Part shown: positions 20,038 to 21,065 of the stretch, piece by piece
How the letters are laid out: every line of letters begins with the position of its first letter
Position numbering within the stretch: the first letter of the stretch is position 1
Source of the DNA: Larix sibirica
Lineage: Eukaryota > Streptophyta > Pinopsida > Pinales > Pinaceae
Direction of reading: 5' to 3'
Length of the DNA: 21,065 nucleotides
Assembly (NCBI GenBank): GCA_004151065.3
Contig: NWUY0300017397.1
Location: forward strand, 15,547 to 36,611
Notes under the pieces: generated by a model
What the model was told of the DNA's origin: nothing
What the model saw: only the letters and a program-made list of their open reading frames with translations
Databases searched by the model: none
Position numbers and translations under genes: made by a program

Positions 20038-20302
20038 TCTAGTGCCATCCACTGCAATAATTCGGTTTTTAGATGATTCATGGTTTTCACGAAGGAATCC
20101 ACCATTACTCTACTTCTTAGTCCTCATTCAAGAATATGGCCTTGTATTGAAGGCTTGTAGTGTAATCTCTAGTAGGTTTCCATGTCTAAGTAAAGGTATT
20201 TTCCTCCTTCTTTAAGTAAATGAAACTCAAGTTCAACTTGTCAATGAAAGCATTCCATTTTTTAGCTTGATGTCCATCCAAACCAAACAAACCATCTTCA
20301 AT
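20038..20302 (-). pseudogene. Ty1/copia reverse transcriptase remnant
   Basis: On the minus strand the frame from 20296 reads GLFGLDGHQAKKWNAFIDKL, then S-F-I-Y-L-K-K-E-E-N-T-F-T, a TAG at 20188, and a stretch ending A-I-F-L-N-E-D before TAA at 20119-20117. This parallels the copia RT segment with SLYGLKQ-x3-(K/R)-WN-x2-ID, then LGF-x-RLK-x-E-N, then LYVDD-x-L-TGN. RLKM just upstream and FLREN (from 20096) just downstream fit in other registers, so at least two frameshifts are present. The catalytic YVDD is destroyed. No LTRs could be paired with it. RT copies RNA into DNA in active elements; this copy cannot. Confidence 0.65.
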
Positions 20303-20740
20303 CTATCACCCATCTTGCAACAAATGAGATCTATTCGAGACTACAAAATAAGAAAAATACAGATTATATGCATGCTAGTATTCTATGTTTTACAGATATA
20401 TTATATATATCCCTTGTATATAAGCTAATATCCACCTAACTAAAATTATATGTCCTATCTAATAAAAATAAGTCCATTCGTTCAACAAAAAATGGGTCAC
20501 ACTTCCTTTAAACGTAAATGTTTGACATATATTATCTACAAAGCATAAGTACATCATAAAATAATACAAAATCAATCCCAAAGGGTGCAAAAGAAATAAA
20601 TAATACTAGGGGTATCCTCATACAATGTTTTTTCATGTTCCTTGTTCACCGAGACATAGTATCAAAAATGACAAAAAAGACAAATGGGAAGAAAAATGGC
20701 GTACGTCCATAAACAAACCTCATAAAAGGAATTATATCCA
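20303..20740. other. AT-rich stretch, nothing recognised
   Basis: Upstream copia RT sequence would be expected here on the minus strand, but no motif survives that I can identify. Confidence 0.4.
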
Positions 20741-20878
20741 ACTCCCTAACCCAAAATACCCTAACCATGAATCCCCCAACCCCTTAACCCCTTAAAATCT
20801 AACCTTGTGTACCCCTAAGCCCATAATCCACCTAACCCTTAATCCCTTAACCCCCTAACCCTTAAGGACCCTAACAAC
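20741..20878. repeat. Degenerate telomere-like C-rich block
   Basis: The plus strand is a run of CCCTAAC, CCTTAACC and CCCCTAA variants, with a few interruptions over ~140 bp. The plant telomere unit read on this strand is CCCTAAA. The spacing and sequence are degenerate, so this looks like an old interstitial telomere-like or satellite-like tract and not an active end. Confidence 0.5.
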
Positions 20879-20927
20879 TATATCCCATAGTGACAATCTA
20901 TGTATTTTATGCACATCTATACTATGC

Positions 20928-21040
20928 AACTAGCATAAACAATTAACAACTAACATCTCACGTAACTAACATAAACAATTAAGTATTATACAAATATATG
21001 TATCTAATGCACCTACCAAACTAGCATGGATAATTCATGA
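20928..21040 (+). repeat. Short imperfect repeats of AACTARCATAAACAATTAA
   Basis: AACTAGCATAAACAATTAA (20928) and AACTAACATAAACAATTAA (20964) differ by one base at a 36-bp offset. A weaker third copy, AACTAGCATGGATAATT, begins near 21019. This may be the edge of a small tandem array cut by the window end. Confidence 0.5.
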
Positions 21041-21065
21041 TGCACCATAACACATCATATAATGA

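Noticed and set aside
1-21065. CRISPR arrays, bacterial operons, ribosome binding sites, rRNA or intact tRNA genes
   Set aside because: None were seen. The sequence has plant nuclear character, and no regularly spaced short repeats or structured RNA genes are present.

Overview
This window looks like intergenic or intronic nuclear DNA from a large, repeat-rich plant genome, most likely a seed plant and possibly a gymnosperm. That assignment is inference. It rests on the AT-rich base composition, sparse CpG, decayed plant-type Ty1/copia and LINE fragments, degenerate TTTAGGG-like (CCCTAA) tracts, and one recognisable exon fragment of a plant-specific MYB-CC (GARP/PHL-type) transcription factor. 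I see no intact long protein-coding gene. At this AT content, open frames of 60 to 80 codons are expected by chance on both strands, so open-frame length was not used as evidence.

Layout. Positions 1-2056 hold the first copy of a ~1.28-kb repeat (R1a, 248-1527), followed by a minus-strand MYB-CC exon fragment (1832-1975) that breaks just inside its DNA-binding domain. At 2375-2391 a purine tract runs into TGTTGG, like a copia polypurine tract/LTR junction; the ~408-bp sequence that follows is repeated at 3285. A copia RNase H remnant lies at 5452-5640. A diverged 104-bp tandem repeat (7335-7533) precedes a 454-bp direct duplication (7535 and 8087), which runs into a GACAC/GTGTC-rich block. 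The second R1 copy (10791-12076) abuts a LINE-type zinc-knuckle remnant (~12077-12600) carrying several stop codons. The 12.7-14.2 kb stretch holds protein-like but unidentified minus-strand frames. Two recent tandem duplications (72 bp and 94 bp) lie at 15.1 and 16.7 kb. From 17.2 to 19.4 kb there is a possible minus-strand gene 3' end: four exon-like blocks whose phases can be reconciled, a stop, and an AATAAA-type signal. A copia reverse-transcriptase remnant (minus strand) lies at 20.04-20.30 kb, and a degenerate telomere-like C-rich block at 20.74-20.88 kb.

The most striking global pattern is that each of the three single-N positions (3284, 7989, 10790) coincides exactly with the edge of one of the three large direct duplications. 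This points to contig joins at repeat edges or unresolved haplotypes, so the duplications may be partly artefactual. I find no convincing new biological system. The best leads are the broken MYB-CC exon, the 17-19.4 kb exon chain and the telomere-like block. The genes and remnants here do not form a working pathway.
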